64,000 nucleotides of DNA from Synechococcus sp. BIOS-E4-1 (GTDB lineage Bacteria; Cyanobacteriota; Cyanobacteriia; PCC-6307; Cyanobiaceae): assembly GCF_014279995.1 (NCBI RefSeq), contig NZ_CP047935.1, forward strand, positions 1,213,243-1,277,242. The letters are read 5' to 3'. Positions 33,411 to 42,634 of this stretch are shown one piece after another. The position numbers and the translations under genes are program-made. The first letter of the stretch is position 1; the number at the start of each line of letters is the position of its first letter. Under the pieces are notes generated by a model. It ran no database searches. It saw only the letters and a program-made list of their open reading frames with translations, and was not told the origin of the DNA.

Positions 33411-36400
33411 ATGTTCAATAATCTGCTGAACAACATTCTGCGTTGGTCGATCACCCGCAGATGGCTCGTGCTGATCAGCTCTTTGCTGATCAGTCTCCTC
33501 GGCGTGATCAATGTTTTGCAGATGCCGCTGGATGTGTTCCCGCCTTTTGCACCACCTCAGGTTGAGATTCAGACCATCGCGCCCGGTCTGGCGCCCGAGC
33601 AGGTCGAGCATCAGATCAGTGAGCCGATCGAGGCGGCTGTCAATGGACTGGGAGGGGTTGATCTAGTTCGATCCGCATCCAAGCCAGGCCTGTCGATGGT
33701 GCAGGTGGTGTTCCGTGATTCGGCCAGCTTGGAGCGTGCCCGCACGGCCGTGTCGGAACGGTTGCAGCAAGTGCGGATGAAGCTGCCTGAATCGGCGGAA
33801 GCTCCGGAAATTTCGCCGTTGCTGTCTCCTCTGGGAACGATTCTTCAATACGCATTCACGCTTCCGGAGAACGCCTCCCGCGAGCAGGCCTTGCAACTTC
33901 GCACTCTCGTGCAGCGCACTTTTGAACATCCGCTGCTGGCTATTCCCGGTGTGGCACAGGTCACGATCTATGGGGGTGACAGTCCACAGACCCAGCTGCA
34001 GCTTGATCTCAGGGCTCTGAAGGATCAGGATGTCTCCTTGAATGAAGTTGTAGAAGCCGCAGGCAACGCTCAGTTCAATGGTCGCGGTGGTGTGCAGATT
34101 TCCGGTGGTCAGGAGCGTCTGATCCTCAGCGACCATGCCATCAGCAACGACGACGACATCACGCGTTCCGTGGTCCGTGCTGGTGATGGTCGTGCCATTC
34201 CCCTCGGCTCAATCGCAGAGGTGAGATCCGGAGCAGCGATGCGCCGCGGAGCCGCCAGTCTGAACGGACAACCGGCTGTGGTGTTGATGATCAACAAACA
34301 GCCTGATGTGGATACGCCTCAGCTGACGCGCACTGTTGAAGACAGCATGCGTCGGCTTCAGATGTCGCTTCCTGCGGATGTTTCGGTCACTCAGACGTTC
34401 CGTCAGGCGAAGTTCATCGAGATCGCCATCCGCAACGTCAGTGAATCGCTCCTGCTCGGAGTGGTGATTGTTGCGGTGGTGCTTCTGCTGTTTTTGATGA
34501 ACTGGCGAACGGCCTTGATTGCCCTCAGTGCCATTCCTCTTTCCTTGCTGGTTGGGCTGTTGCTGATGCGCGGGCTCGGCCTCCAGCTCAACACGATGAC
34601 CCTTGGCGGTCTGGTGGTGGCAATTGGTTCCGTTGTCGACGATGCCATCGTCGATATGGAGAACTGCTATCGGGGTTTGCGCAGCAACCGGCTTCAGGAC
34701 AAGCCCTTGAATCCTCTTGATGTGGTGTTCAGAACCTCCGTTGAAGTGCGACAGCCCGTGCTGTTCTCCACCTTGATCATCGTTGTGGTGTTTGCACCGA
34801 TCTTCACGCTCAGTGGCGTGGAGGGGCGTATTTTCATGCCGATGGGGATCGCCTATGTCCTGTCGATCGTTGCCTCGACAGCAGTTGCGCTCACCTTGTC
34901 ACCGGCACTCTGCGCCTTGCTTCTGAGTCGTGCTCCCTTGCCGGCTGCCGCGTCATGGGTGGAATCTCATGTACAGGCTGTTTACCAACCCCTGCTCGAG
35001 TTTGTCCTGAGGTCACCTCGTCGAGTGCTTGTGCTGGCTGTGTCTGTGGTGATTGCAACCCTGTTGATTCTTCCCAGTCTGGGCAGGGTTTTCCTGCCTG
35101 AGTTCCGGGAGCAGTCACTGGTGAACTCCATGGTGCTCTACCCCGGTGTCTCTCTGGAGATGACCAGCCGAGCGGGTCGACTGCTCTCCCAACAGCTTCA
35201 GTCCAGCGACGATGTGGAGTGGGTGCAGGTCAGAGCCGGCCGTGCACCGGGCGATGCCGATGGCGCCGGGGTGAACATCGGCCATGTGGATCTGGAATTG
35301 AGTGATCAGGCGATGCGAGACCGTCCCGCTGCGATCGCCCGTATCCGCGCAGTTTTTGTTGATCTGCCTGGAGTGGCACCCAACGTGGGTGGATTCATCT
35401 CACACCGAATGGATGAGGTTTTGTCAGGTGTGCGCAGTGCCATCGCGATCAAGATCGCCGGCCCCGATCTGCTGGAACTGCGTGATCTTGGCGAGCAGGT
35501 CCGCGATGCGGTTGGTGAGGTTTCCGGAGTGGTTGATCTGCAGCTGGAGCCGCAGTTGCCGGTGCCTCAGGTCCAACTGCGGATCGATCGCGAGGCGGCA
35601 CTGCGCGACGGAGTCAGCGTCGCCGCACTGGCGCGGGCCGCTGAGGTGGCTCTGCATGGAACGACCGTTGGCCAAGCGCCATCCTCCGGCGTTTCTTCGG
35701 CCCCTCTTGTTGTGACGCTTCCTGCAGAGCAGCAGGGCGACCTGCAGTCGCTGAGCGAGCTGCCAATCCGAACCGCATCTGGGGCGTTGAAGCCGCTCGG
35801 CGATTTCATGACCTTTGAACAGACGACGGGTCCCAACGAGGTCAATCGCGAGGATGTCTCCCGAAGAATCGTCGTATCCGCCAACGTCGCCGGTCGCCCC
35901 CTGGGGCCTGTGGTCAATGACATTCGTCGGCGCGTAGAGCAGTCGGTGAAACTGCCTCCCGGCTACACCCTGCGCTATGGGGGGCAGTTTGAGTCTGAAC
36001 AGCGTGCCACCCGTTCCTTGGTGCTTTACAGCCTGCTTGCTGCTGGAGTGATCGCGGCTGTGATGGTGGTGGCTGTTCGCTCGCTGCCTGCCACGGTTGC
36101 CATTCTGCTTAATCTCCCGCTTGCGCTGGTTGGGGGTCTTGTCGCGGTTCTGCTCAGTGGCAGTGTGCTTTCCGTGGCATCACTGATCGGATTCATCACC
36201 CTGTTCGGCGTGGCAGTCCGCAATGGCCTTCTGCTGGTTGACAACTACAACCGACGTCATCAGAGAGGTGAGAGCCTGAAGGCGTTGATCCGGGCCGGCA
36301 CCCTTGACCGTCTCAACGCGATTCTGATGACCGCCCTCACCTCATCGCTGGGGATGTTGCCTTTAGCGCTGGCCTTTGGCGCCGGCAACGAGATTCTGCA

Positions 36401-36518
36401 GCCGCTGGCGATTGTGGTGCTGGGTGGTTTGATCACGTCGACCCTGCTCACGCTGGTTGTGATTCCGGCCCTGTACGCGCGATTTGGATCCAGGCTTCTT
36501 GCTGATGCAACCCTCTGA
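33411..36518 (+). CDS. Heavy-metal efflux RND pump (CzcA/CusA family)
   Basis: A ~1035-residue inner-membrane RND transporter from ATG 33411 (MFNNLLNNILRWSITRRWLV). It has 12 predicted membrane helices in two sets and two large periplasmic parts. Helix 4 contains VGSVVDDAIVDMENCYRGLR, the HME-type acid motif for proton relay. The start of the periplasmic part is QMPLDVFPPFAPPQVEIQTI, typical of HME pumps. The C-terminal repeat includes LIGFITLFGVAVRNGLLLVD. It exports a cation such as Zn, Co or Cu. The Fur/Zur-type box ahead of the operon is unexpected for an exporter and raises the question of an import-linked or stress role. No TolC-type partner is in the window. Confidence 0.85.
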   Translation: MFNNLLNNILRWSITRRWLVLISSLLISLLGVINVLQMPLDVFPPFAPPQVEIQTIAPGLAPEQVEHQISEPIEAAVNGLGGVDLVRSASKPGLSMVQVVFRDSASLERARTAVSERLQQVRMKLPESAEAPEISPLLSPLGTILQYAFTLPENASREQALQLRTLVQRTFEHPLLAIPGVAQVTIYGGDSPQTQLQLDLRALKDQDVSLNEVVEAAGNAQFNGRGGVQISGGQERLILSDHAISNDDDITRSVVRAGDGRAIPLGSIAEVRSGAAMRRGAASLNGQPAVVLMINKQPDVDTPQLTRTVEDSMRRLQMSLPADVSVTQTFRQAKFIEIAIRNVSESLLLGVVIVAVVLLLFLMNWRTALIALSAIPLSLLVGLLLMRGLGLQLNTMTLGGLVVAIGSVVDDAIVDMENCYRGLRSNRLQDKPLNPLDVVFRTSVEVRQPVLFSTLIIVVVFAPIFTLSGVEGRIFMPMGIAYVLSIVASTAVALTLSPALCALLLSRAPLPAAASWVESHVQAVYQPLLEFVLRSPRRVLVLAVSVVIATLLILPSLGRVFLPEFREQSLVNSMVLYPGVSLEMTSRAGRLLSQQLQSSDDVEWVQVRAGRAPGDADGAGVNIGHVDLELSDQAMRDRPAAIARIRAVFVDLPGVAPNVGGFISHRMDEVLSGVRSAIAIKIAGPDLLELRDLGEQVRDAVGEVSGVVDLQLEPQLPVPQVQLRIDREAALRDGVSVAALARAAEVALHGTTVGQAPSSGVSSAPLVVTLPAEQQGDLQSLSELPIRTASGALKPLGDFMTFEQTTGPNEVNREDVSRRIVVSANVAGRPLGPVVNDIRRRVEQSVKLPPGYTLRYGGQFESEQRATRSLVLYSLLAAGVIAAVMVVAVRSLPATVAILLNLPLALVGGLVAVLLSGSVLSVASLIGFITLFGVAVRNGLLLVDNYNRRHQRGESLKALIRAGTLDRLNAILMTALTSSLGMLPLALAFGAGNEILQPLAIVVLGGLITSTLLTLVVIPALYARFGSRLLADATL

Positions 36519-36614
36519 ACATTCAGGAGTCATCCTGATCAACCGTGGCTAGCAAAGGATGCAGCTCATTCATCAGCGACGTCCCACCGCTGATCAATTC
36601 TTGCGTCGATAGAT

Positions 36615-37967
36615 ATGTCACCACGCCCTCCCGGAGGCAGACCAGCACATGATGCGGCCCAACGCCATCTCAAGGCCTGCCATCTGCGCGCCAAGCGTGC
36701 CCGGCAGGGTTGGCGGCCCTGGATATTGTTCGGTATCGCATCGCTCTTCTACTTCTACGAGTTCTTTGCACGGGTCGCTCCCGGCGTGCTGCACTCTGAG
36801 CTGATCAAGGTTTCCGGCGCCAGCGAAGGTGTGTTCGGTTTCTCCATGAGTCTGTATTTTCTGGCCTATGCGCCTGCGCAGCTGCTTGTTGGCCGTCTGC
36901 TGGATCGCCATGGTGTTCGTGCCGTTGCAGCTCCGGCAGCGGTGCTTGTTGCGCTCGGATGCCTCCTTTTCGCCACAGCAGACAACATTGTCCTGATGGG
37001 TCTGGGACGGTTCTTCCAGGGGCTTGGCAGTTCCGTGGCCTATCTGGGAGTGATCTATCTCTCACTGATCTGGCTGCCGCCTCAGCGTCACGGCATGGTT
37101 CCTGGGATGGTCACCGGCATCGGCACGCTGGGGGCTGCGACAGCGCAGTTTCCCCTGCTGCTGATTTCAGATCACTTCGGATGGAGGATGCCGCTGTTGA
37201 TCTGCACCGTGGCTGGCATGATCATCGCCTGCTTGATCTGGCTCTATTTACCGAGACGACCGAGCTGGTTCATCGAGTTGATGCGAGAGGACGGCTTCGA
37301 TCCGAACAGCCCTGAACCGATGGGATTTCAGCTCAACAGAATTCTGCACATCCGCAATCTGTGGATTCTTTCGCTCGCCGCCGCGGGTGTTTATCTGCCG
37401 GTTTCTGTGATCGGTGATCTCTGGGGTGTGTCCTTCTTCAGTATCGAGGCCGGTCTTCCTGATGATCAAGCCAGTCTGATCACCACCCTGGTGTTCATCG
37501 GCTTCGCTATCGGCGGTGTGGTCTCCGGCCACTGGTCCGATCGCATTGGTCGCCGCAAGGTTCTGTTCACATCAGGTGCCGTCAGTGCAGCCTGCTTTGC
37601 TCTGCTGCTCTGTTTCACAAGTCGTCTTCCTGTCAGCCTTGTGGCTGTGCTGGTGGCCGCTCTGGGGCTCACCTCGGGAAGTCAGGCTCTGGCCTTTGTG
37701 ATGGTGGCCGATACCGCCAAGCGGCATACGCGAGCGATCACGCTTGCCTTCCTCAATTTCATCGTGATGTTTTTCCCGGTGATTGTGCAGCCGACCGTGG
37801 GTCTGTTTTCCCAATGGGGGCTGCCGGCGGGAACACGACCCTCATCCATCCAGGAGCTGCAGGGATATGCCGTTGTGGTGGTGGGGATGCTGGCCGCGGC
37901 TGGCCTGAGTCTTCTTGTGCAGGACACCAAGCCGCGAGATGAGGAAGGCATTCTGTTGAGTCATTGA
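36615..37967 (+). CDS. Major facilitator superfamily transporter
   Basis: A 450-residue MFS permease with 12 hydrophobic segments. The loop 2-3 motif is VGRLLDRHGVRAVAAPAAVL (GxLxDRxGxR), and the second-half equivalent SGHWSDRIGRRKVLFTSGAV. The N-terminal cytoplasmic tail (RQGWRPWILFGIASLFYFYE) leads into helix 1, ARVAPGVLHSELIKVSG. Such ACS/phthalate-permease-like members import or export organic anions. Substrate unknown. A short gap separates it from the next same-strand gene, possibly in one operon. Confidence 0.8.
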   Translation: MSPRPPGGRPAHDAAQRHLKACHLRAKRARQGWRPWILFGIASLFYFYEFFARVAPGVLHSELIKVSGASEGVFGFSMSLYFLAYAPAQLLVGRLLDRHGVRAVAAPAAVLVALGCLLFATADNIVLMGLGRFFQGLGSSVAYLGVIYLSLIWLPPQRHGMVPGMVTGIGTLGAATAQFPLLLISDHFGWRMPLLICTVAGMIIACLIWLYLPRRPSWFIELMREDGFDPNSPEPMGFQLNRILHIRNLWILSLAAAGVYLPVSVIGDLWGVSFFSIEAGLPDDQASLITTLVFIGFAIGGVVSGHWSDRIGRRKVLFTSGAVSAACFALLLCFTSRLPVSLVAVLVAALGLTSGSQALAFVMVADTAKRHTRAITLAFLNFIVMFFPVIVQPTVGLFSQWGLPAGTRPSSIQELQGYAVVVVGMLAAAGLSLLVQDTKPRDEEGILLSH

Positions 37968-37986
37968 GAACAGGCAGGTACCAGCA

Positions 37987-39171
37987 GTGAAGGAGACGCC
38001 ATCGACCGTTGATGTGCTCGTTGTCGGTGGTAACGGGCGCGTCGGAGCCTCAACAGTGCGCTGGCTCAACCGGCTCTCCCGCCGTGACGCAGAGTGCACG
38101 CCTCTCAGGCTTGCCATCGGCGGTCGCAGCCGGGCCAATTTTGAGGCTGTTAGCAAGCGACTCGATCTCCCGGAGCTCGTCTTCAGGCCGGTGGATCTCG
38201 AGGCTGGTCTTGAGTCGCTCGTCGCCGTTGTTCGTGGGGTCAAGTTGGTTGTGCATACGGCGGGACCGTTCCAGGGGCGAACGCAACCTGATCTGCTGCG
38301 AGCCTGCATCAATGCAGGGGTGCCGTATTGCGATGTCTGTGATGAGTTCAGCCTCAGTCGACATGCCAAGGACCTCTCGGGAGATGCTGTGGCGGCAGGG
38401 ATTCCTGCCGTGGTGTCCTGCGGAATCTGGCCTGGAGTCAGTGCACTGATGGCGGCTGAAGCGGTGCAAAAGCTTGGCGGCCCGGAGGTCTGTGAACGCG
38501 TGGAGTTCAGCTTTTTCACGGCTGGAACCGGTGGTGCTGGGCCCACCATCGTGAGTGCCACCTTTCTGCTTCTGGCCAGCAGGGTGTTGAACTATGTGAA
38601 TGGCTGGCTCACGTTCAAAGAGCCATGGACCGAGCGTCGCGTGGTTGACTTCGGTGCAGGCGTGGGTAGCCATGCCTGCTTTCTGCTCGACAATCCGGAT
38701 GTGCCATCCACCGTTGAAGCGTTGGCCGTTGCCAACTGCGCTTCGCGTTTTGGCACTGCACCGGGAATCTGGAACAGTCTTTTCGCTGCCATGAAACTGC
38801 TGCCGAGCGATCTGCTCGTCAATCGCGCTGCGATGCAGGGTCTGGCCCTGTTTTCGATGCCGATCATCCGGGTGGTCGACAAGCTTGTCGGCGCCACCAA
38901 TGCCATGCGTGTTGATGCGGTCAGCAAGGGTGATTGCGATTCAGGTCTGCCCGCCAAGGTCACGTTGCGTTGCGTGCATGCGGATCTCGAAGATTGCGTC
39001 GGTCAGGCCACAGCAGCATTCGCGATCGAGATGCTGCGCGGACGCCCAGGCCTCTCTCCCGCTGAGCAGACCATTCCTGCAGGCGTCTGGTATCCGGCCG
39101 AGCTGCAGGCGAAGGCACGGAACAACATCCTCCAAGTGGTCAGTGAGAAGGCTTTGCTCTGGGAGATCTGA
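37987..39171 (+). CDS. Saccharopine dehydrogenase-like NAD(P)-binding protein
   Basis: A 394-residue protein from GTG 37987. The N-terminal Rossmann motif is VDVLVVGGNGRVGASTVRWL (GGxGxxG), followed by LAIGGRSRANFEAVSKRLD and VKLVVHTAGPFQGRTQPDLL, with RACINAGVPYCDVCDEF, the saccharopine-dehydrogenase/YMD-like signature. The C-terminal part (hydrophobic LVNRAAMQGLALFSMPIIRV) fits the lipid- or ketone-reducing relatives rather than true lysine enzymes. Substrate unknown. Confidence 0.75.
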   Translation: MKETPSTVDVLVVGGNGRVGASTVRWLNRLSRRDAECTPLRLAIGGRSRANFEAVSKRLDLPELVFRPVDLEAGLESLVAVVRGVKLVVHTAGPFQGRTQPDLLRACINAGVPYCDVCDEFSLSRHAKDLSGDAVAAGIPAVVSCGIWPGVSALMAAEAVQKLGGPEVCERVEFSFFTAGTGGAGPTIVSATFLLLASRVLNYVNGWLTFKEPWTERRVVDFGAGVGSHACFLLDNPDVPSTVEALAVANCASRFGTAPGIWNSLFAAMKLLPSDLLVNRAAMQGLALFSMPIIRVVDKLVGATNAMRVDAVSKGDCDSGLPAKVTLRCVHADLEDCVGQATAAFAIEMLRGRPGLSPAEQTIPAGVWYPAELQAKARNNILQVVSEKALLWEI

Positions 39172-39193
39172 GCGACCAGAAACACCCTTGCGT

Positions 39194-39463
39194 TCAGCAG
39201 TTGCGCGAGATGCAGCGGAAGCCGAGGTGACTTGTGCTTTCGCTGGCTTCCTGAGGAGAGCGGGCAGCAGGGCGGAAGCGGAGGCAGTACTGAGGCGAGC
39301 AGAGGTGCGAACCACCCTTGATGATTTTCAGGTCGCCTCCGGCTTCGGATCCTGAGCAGCAGCAGTGCACTCCCGGATGGTCCTGCCAGGAACTTTCCGT
39401 CCACTCCCAGACGTTTCCCTCCATATCGAAGAGGCCGTAGCCATTGGCAGGAAAGGTTCCCAA
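39194..39463 (-). pseudogene. C-terminal fragment of a formylglycine-generating-type (FGE-sulfatase) protein
   Basis: Reading on the minus strand: APLGTFPANGYGLFDMEGNV, WEWTESSWQDHPGVHCCCSG, LKIIKGGSHLCSPQYCLRFR and GFRCISRNC. These are the last ~90 residues of the FGE-sulfatase/SUMF1 domain (VGxFPxNGxGLyDMxGNVWEWT, then GGSxxCxxxYCRxxxR, then GFRCxx). An in-frame TGA lies just before the APLGTF segment, and the N-terminal ~200 residues of the family are missing. It is therefore a truncated relic. The cysteines in HLCSPQYC are those of the active centre. It may read from TTG 39463, but activity is unlikely. Confidence 0.75.
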
Positions 39464-39641
39464 CGGTGCCTGTCATGTTCAGAGCGAGAGGCGTTTGTTG
39501 TTCTGATAGCTCGTTTCTTTGTTTCGCTTCTCGCCGCGAAGCTCATCTCGCACAATTGGGATTCAAGCTCCTGAATCCAATCAACGCAAAGCAGTTGGCG
39601 TCGTCTGGCGCCTAGCTTTAGCTGCCATTGATCTCAGACCG

Positions 39642-40358
39642 ATGATTCCGGGTCAGGCCCCGATGCTGCGTGATCGCAGGCCTGAGGTGATGGATCAGCC
39701 TGGTCTGGATCCCGCCGAACATGACCGGGCGCTTCGTGGTCTGCGCAGAATCAATGCAGTCAGTCGTTGTGTTCCAGGACTGTTTCGCCATCTGGAAGCG
39801 CTGTCGCTTGAGTCTCCTGCAGAGCCTCTGACTGTGCTGGAACTGGCCTGTGGAGGGGCCGACACAGCCATCGAGCTGGCCGCAATGGCACAACGACGAC
39901 AGCTGAACTGGTCGATCCAGGCCTGCGATCTGAACCCAGAAGCGATTCGCATCGCCCGTCGCAATGTCGCCAGGCACAACAGCAGTGTTGGTCTGTTCGT
40001 TGCCGACGCTCTGACTCCCCCCGAGTCAGAACCATTCGATGTTGTCTACTGCACCCTTTTCGCTCACCACCTGGATCCTGTCGATGTGGTGCGACTGCTG
40101 GCCGTGATGGCTGCCCGGGCAAGTCGTCTTGTGCTGGTGGATGATCTGATCCGCAGCCGCCTGGGGTACGCGCTGGCCTGGGCCGGAACCCGCTTGCTGA
40201 GCCGATCCTGGGTGGTGCATTACGACGGTCCGCTGTCGGTTCAGGCGGCATACACGCCCTTGGAGATTCTCGAGCTCGCGGCCCAGGCCGGGTTGCACAA
40301 TCCCGTGTTGGAACGCACCTGGCCTGAGCGATACCGGCTTTGCTGGAGACCCCACTGA
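39642..40358 (+). CDS. SAM-dependent methyltransferase (UbiE-like) of the type III PKS operon
   Basis: A 238-residue class I methyltransferase from ATG 39642. SAM motifs: I LTVLELACGGADTAIELA (VLELxCGxG), II ACDLNPEAIRIARRNV, III/post FDVVYCTLFAHHLDPVDVVR and VLVDDLIRSRLGYALAW. It resembles methyltransferases that act on phenolic polyketides or quinones. One intervening nucleotide separates it from the FAD oxidoreductase gene (40360), and the PKS follows, so all three are co-translated. ATG 39663 is an alternative start. Confidence 0.75.
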   Translation: MIPGQAPMLRDRRPEVMDQPGLDPAEHDRALRGLRRINAVSRCVPGLFRHLEALSLESPAEPLTVLELACGGADTAIELAAMAQRRQLNWSIQACDLNPEAIRIARRNVARHNSSVGLFVADALTPPESEPFDVVYCTLFAHHLDPVDVVRLLAVMAARASRLVLVDDLIRSRLGYALAWAGTRLLSRSWVVHYDGPLSVQAAYTPLEILELAAQAGLHNPVLERTWPERYRLCWRPH

Positions 40359-40359
40359 A

Positions 40360-41517
40360 ATGCAGAGGAGCTGGGACGTTGTTGTGATCGGAGCAGGAGT
40401 CGCTGGTGGCCTGGCCGCCTACGACTGTGCACGTCGCGGTCTGACTGTTCTGCTCGTTGAGAAGCGTTCTTTCCCGCGTTGGAAGGTTTGCGGTTGTTGC
40501 TTCAATGCCAATGCCCTGGCCGCCTTGACTGCGGTTGGGCTGCCGGACCTCATCGGTGATCAGGGAGGTGTGGCTCTCGATCAAGTGCGTCTTGGCTGGA
40601 ACGGCAGTTCGCTGAATCTGGGGTTGCCCGGTGGCTGGGCCCTTTCCCGGGAGCGTTTCGACCAGGCCTTGGTCCATGCAGCTGAAGCGGCAGGAGCCAC
40701 GCTGAGATTTCAGACCAGTGCCGTTCTTGAGCAGACTTCCGCCGGTGAGCGAGTGGTGCGACTGCGTCCTTCCGGCGGTGCGCCAGCCGAGCGGGTTCGG
40801 GCCCGTGTTGTTCTGGTCGCAGCTGGTTTGCAGCATCAGGTTCTGGCGTCGAGCGATGATTCGAGGCCCCGGATCGCCGAGAGATCAAGGGTCGGAGCCG
40901 GTTGTCTCATCAACGACGACGATGATGTTTACGCATCCGGTGCGATCCACATGGCTATCTGCCGACATGGATACGTTGGCCTGGTGCGACGTGAGGATGG
41001 AGCGCTTAACCTGGCAGCTGCTTTCGACCCCGCTGCACTCAGGTCTGCAGGTGGAGCGTCCTGTGCGGCGGATCTGGTTCTGCGTCGGGCCGGTTTCGCC
41101 GTTCCGCGAGCTCTGGAGACATCACGCTGGCAGCTGACTCCGGAGCTGACACGCCGATCCGGTGTGTTTGCCGGTGAACGCTTTTTGCTGCTGGGCGATT
41201 CCTCCGGTTATGTGGAGCCTTTCACTGGTGAAGGCATGGCCTGGGCTCTCGCTGCCGGAGCGGCGGTGGCTCCTTTCGTGGAGGAGGCCCAGGGAGCATG
41301 GAGCGGTGCTCTTGAGCGGCGTTGGCAACAGAAACTGGAGGAACTGACGGTGAGCCGTCAGCGTCTTTGCCGACTGTTGTCGACATTGTTGCGTCAACCG
41401 CTCGCCACCGCCGCCGTATTCAGGTTGGCATGCCACTGGCCAGAAATACCTGAGCGTGTCATCAGCGCTCTCAATCGGGATGTTTCTCATACGGCTAGCC
41501 CTGATCCATGCCTCTGA
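40360..41517 (+). CDS. FAD-dependent oxidoreductase of the type III PKS operon
   Basis: A 385-residue flavoprotein with the Rossmann FAD motif WDVVVIGAGVAGGLAAYDCA (GAGVAGG), the signature SFPRWKVCGCCFNANALAAL (FPRxKxCGe, typical of geranylgeranyl-reductase/halogenase-like members) and the second FAD motif LLLGDSSGYVEPFTGEGMAW (GDSxGxxEPxxGxG). Family members oxidise or reduce aromatic or isoprenoid rings. It is located between the methyltransferase and the PKS, overlapping the PKS start by 10 nt. The operon suggests that the polyketide product is oxidised and methylated. Confidence 0.8.
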   Translation: MQRSWDVVVIGAGVAGGLAAYDCARRGLTVLLVEKRSFPRWKVCGCCFNANALAALTAVGLPDLIGDQGGVALDQVRLGWNGSSLNLGLPGGWALSRERFDQALVHAAEAAGATLRFQTSAVLEQTSAGERVVRLRPSGGAPAERVRARVVLVAAGLQHQVLASSDDSRPRIAERSRVGAGCLINDDDDVYASGAIHMAICRHGYVGLVRREDGALNLAAAFDPAALRSAGGASCAADLVLRRAGFAVPRALETSRWQLTPELTRRSGVFAGERFLLLGDSSGYVEPFTGEGMAWALAAGAAVAPFVEEAQGAWSGALERRWQQKLEELTVSRQRLCRLLSTLLRQPLATAAVFRLACHWPEIPERVISALNRDVSHTASPDPCL

Positions 41518-42605
41518 CACTCCATGGCATTGGTACTGCAGTGCCCACTCAGAGGCTGAGTCAAGCGGAAGCTGTGGAAGTGGCGCATCGGATCAATGCC
41601 GAAAGTCCAGATAAGGCAAGGCTGATGGCTCGGATCTATCAGAAGACCAAGGTGCTCAACCGTGGAAGTGTGCTGCTCGGGAATGATGCAGACCATGCCA
41701 CCAGCCAGGAGCGTCTCAGCTTTTACGGACCCGACAGTCCTGGCACTGCGGAACGGATGCAAGCCTTCGATGATCATGCCGGCTGGCTTGCCCTGGAGGC
41801 TGTCCGTCAGGCGTTAGATGATTCCGGTTTGCCGCCGTCAACGATCACCCATCTGGTGACCGTGAGCTGCACTGGTTTTCAATCCCCTGGCGTCGATCTT
41901 TTCCTGATGGACAAGCTTGGACTGTCCGCTGCAGTGCAGAGAACCCATGTTGGATTCATGGGCTGTCATGGAGCGCTTAACGGTTTACGTGTTGCCCATG
42001 CTTATGCCGAGATGGATCCCAACGCCGTGGTTCTGCTCTGCGCCGTGGAGCTTTGCAGCCTGCATATGTCGTATGGCTGGCATCCTGAACAAGTGGTGGC
42101 CAATGCGTTGTTCGCCGATGGAGCTGCAGCTGTTGTCGGCTCATCTGGCCCACCATCCTCCGATCGGGACCTTGTGCTGCAGAGCAGTGGTTCGATGGTG
42201 ATTCCCGAAAGTGCTGATCTCATGCACTGGGAGATTGGTGATCACGGCTTTTCCATGGGATTGTCGCCTCTTGTGCCCGAAACAGTGGGGTCAGCACTGC
42301 AGCCCTGGTTGCAGGAATGGCTGCAGAATCGTGCCGTCAATCTTTCGGATATATGCAGCTGGGCCGTGCACCCAGGTGGTCCGAGGATTCTTTCGACCTG
42401 CGCTGAAGCGTTGGCACTGGACCCCAGGCTTCTGGAGGAGTCCAGAGTCGTCCTCCAGAACCACGGCAACATGTCGTCGGCAACGATCCTTTTTATCCTC
42501 GAACGCCTGCGTCAGCGATCGGTTGCTGGCCCTTGTCTTGCGCTGGCTTTTGGCCCGGGGCTGAGTGCAGAGGTTGCACTTCTCGATCTTCAGCTTGCAG
42601 AGTAA
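41508..42605 (+). CDS. Type III polyketide synthase (chalcone/stilbene synthase family)
   Basis: A 365-residue enzyme with the full catalytic triad: Cys153 (HVGFMGCHGALNGLR), His288 (AWAVHPGGPRIL-like SWAVHPGGPRIL) and Asn321 (NHGNMSSATILF). The GFGPG loop is seen as LAFGPGLSAE. It condenses malonyl-CoA units onto a starter acyl-CoA, commonly giving alkylpyrones or alkylresorcinols in bacteria. It overlaps the FAD oxidoreductase gene by 10 nt, forming a three-gene MT-FAD-PKS cluster that is not seen with other PKS partners in this window. Confidence 0.88.
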   Translation: MPLTLHGIGTAVPTQRLSQAEAVEVAHRINAESPDKARLMARIYQKTKVLNRGSVLLGNDADHATSQERLSFYGPDSPGTAERMQAFDDHAGWLALEAVRQALDDSGLPPSTITHLVTVSCTGFQSPGVDLFLMDKLGLSAAVQRTHVGFMGCHGALNGLRVAHAYAEMDPNAVVLLCAVELCSLHMSYGWHPEQVVANALFADGAAAVVGSSGPPSSDRDLVLQSSGSMVIPESADLMHWEIGDHGFSMGLSPLVPETVGSALQPWLQEWLQNRAVNLSDICSWAVHPGGPRILSTCAEALALDPRLLEESRVVLQNHGNMSSATILFILERLRQRSVAGPCLALAFGPGLSAEVALLDLQLAE

Positions 42606-42634
42606 ATGTCTTCAGCGCGTCAACAGTGCGAGCG

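Noticed and set aside
40360-42605. Halogenase activity for the FAD enzyme
   Set aside because: The CGxxxN block resembles halogenases, but the WxWxIP motif of tryptophan halogenases is not seen; a general oxidoreductase is safer.
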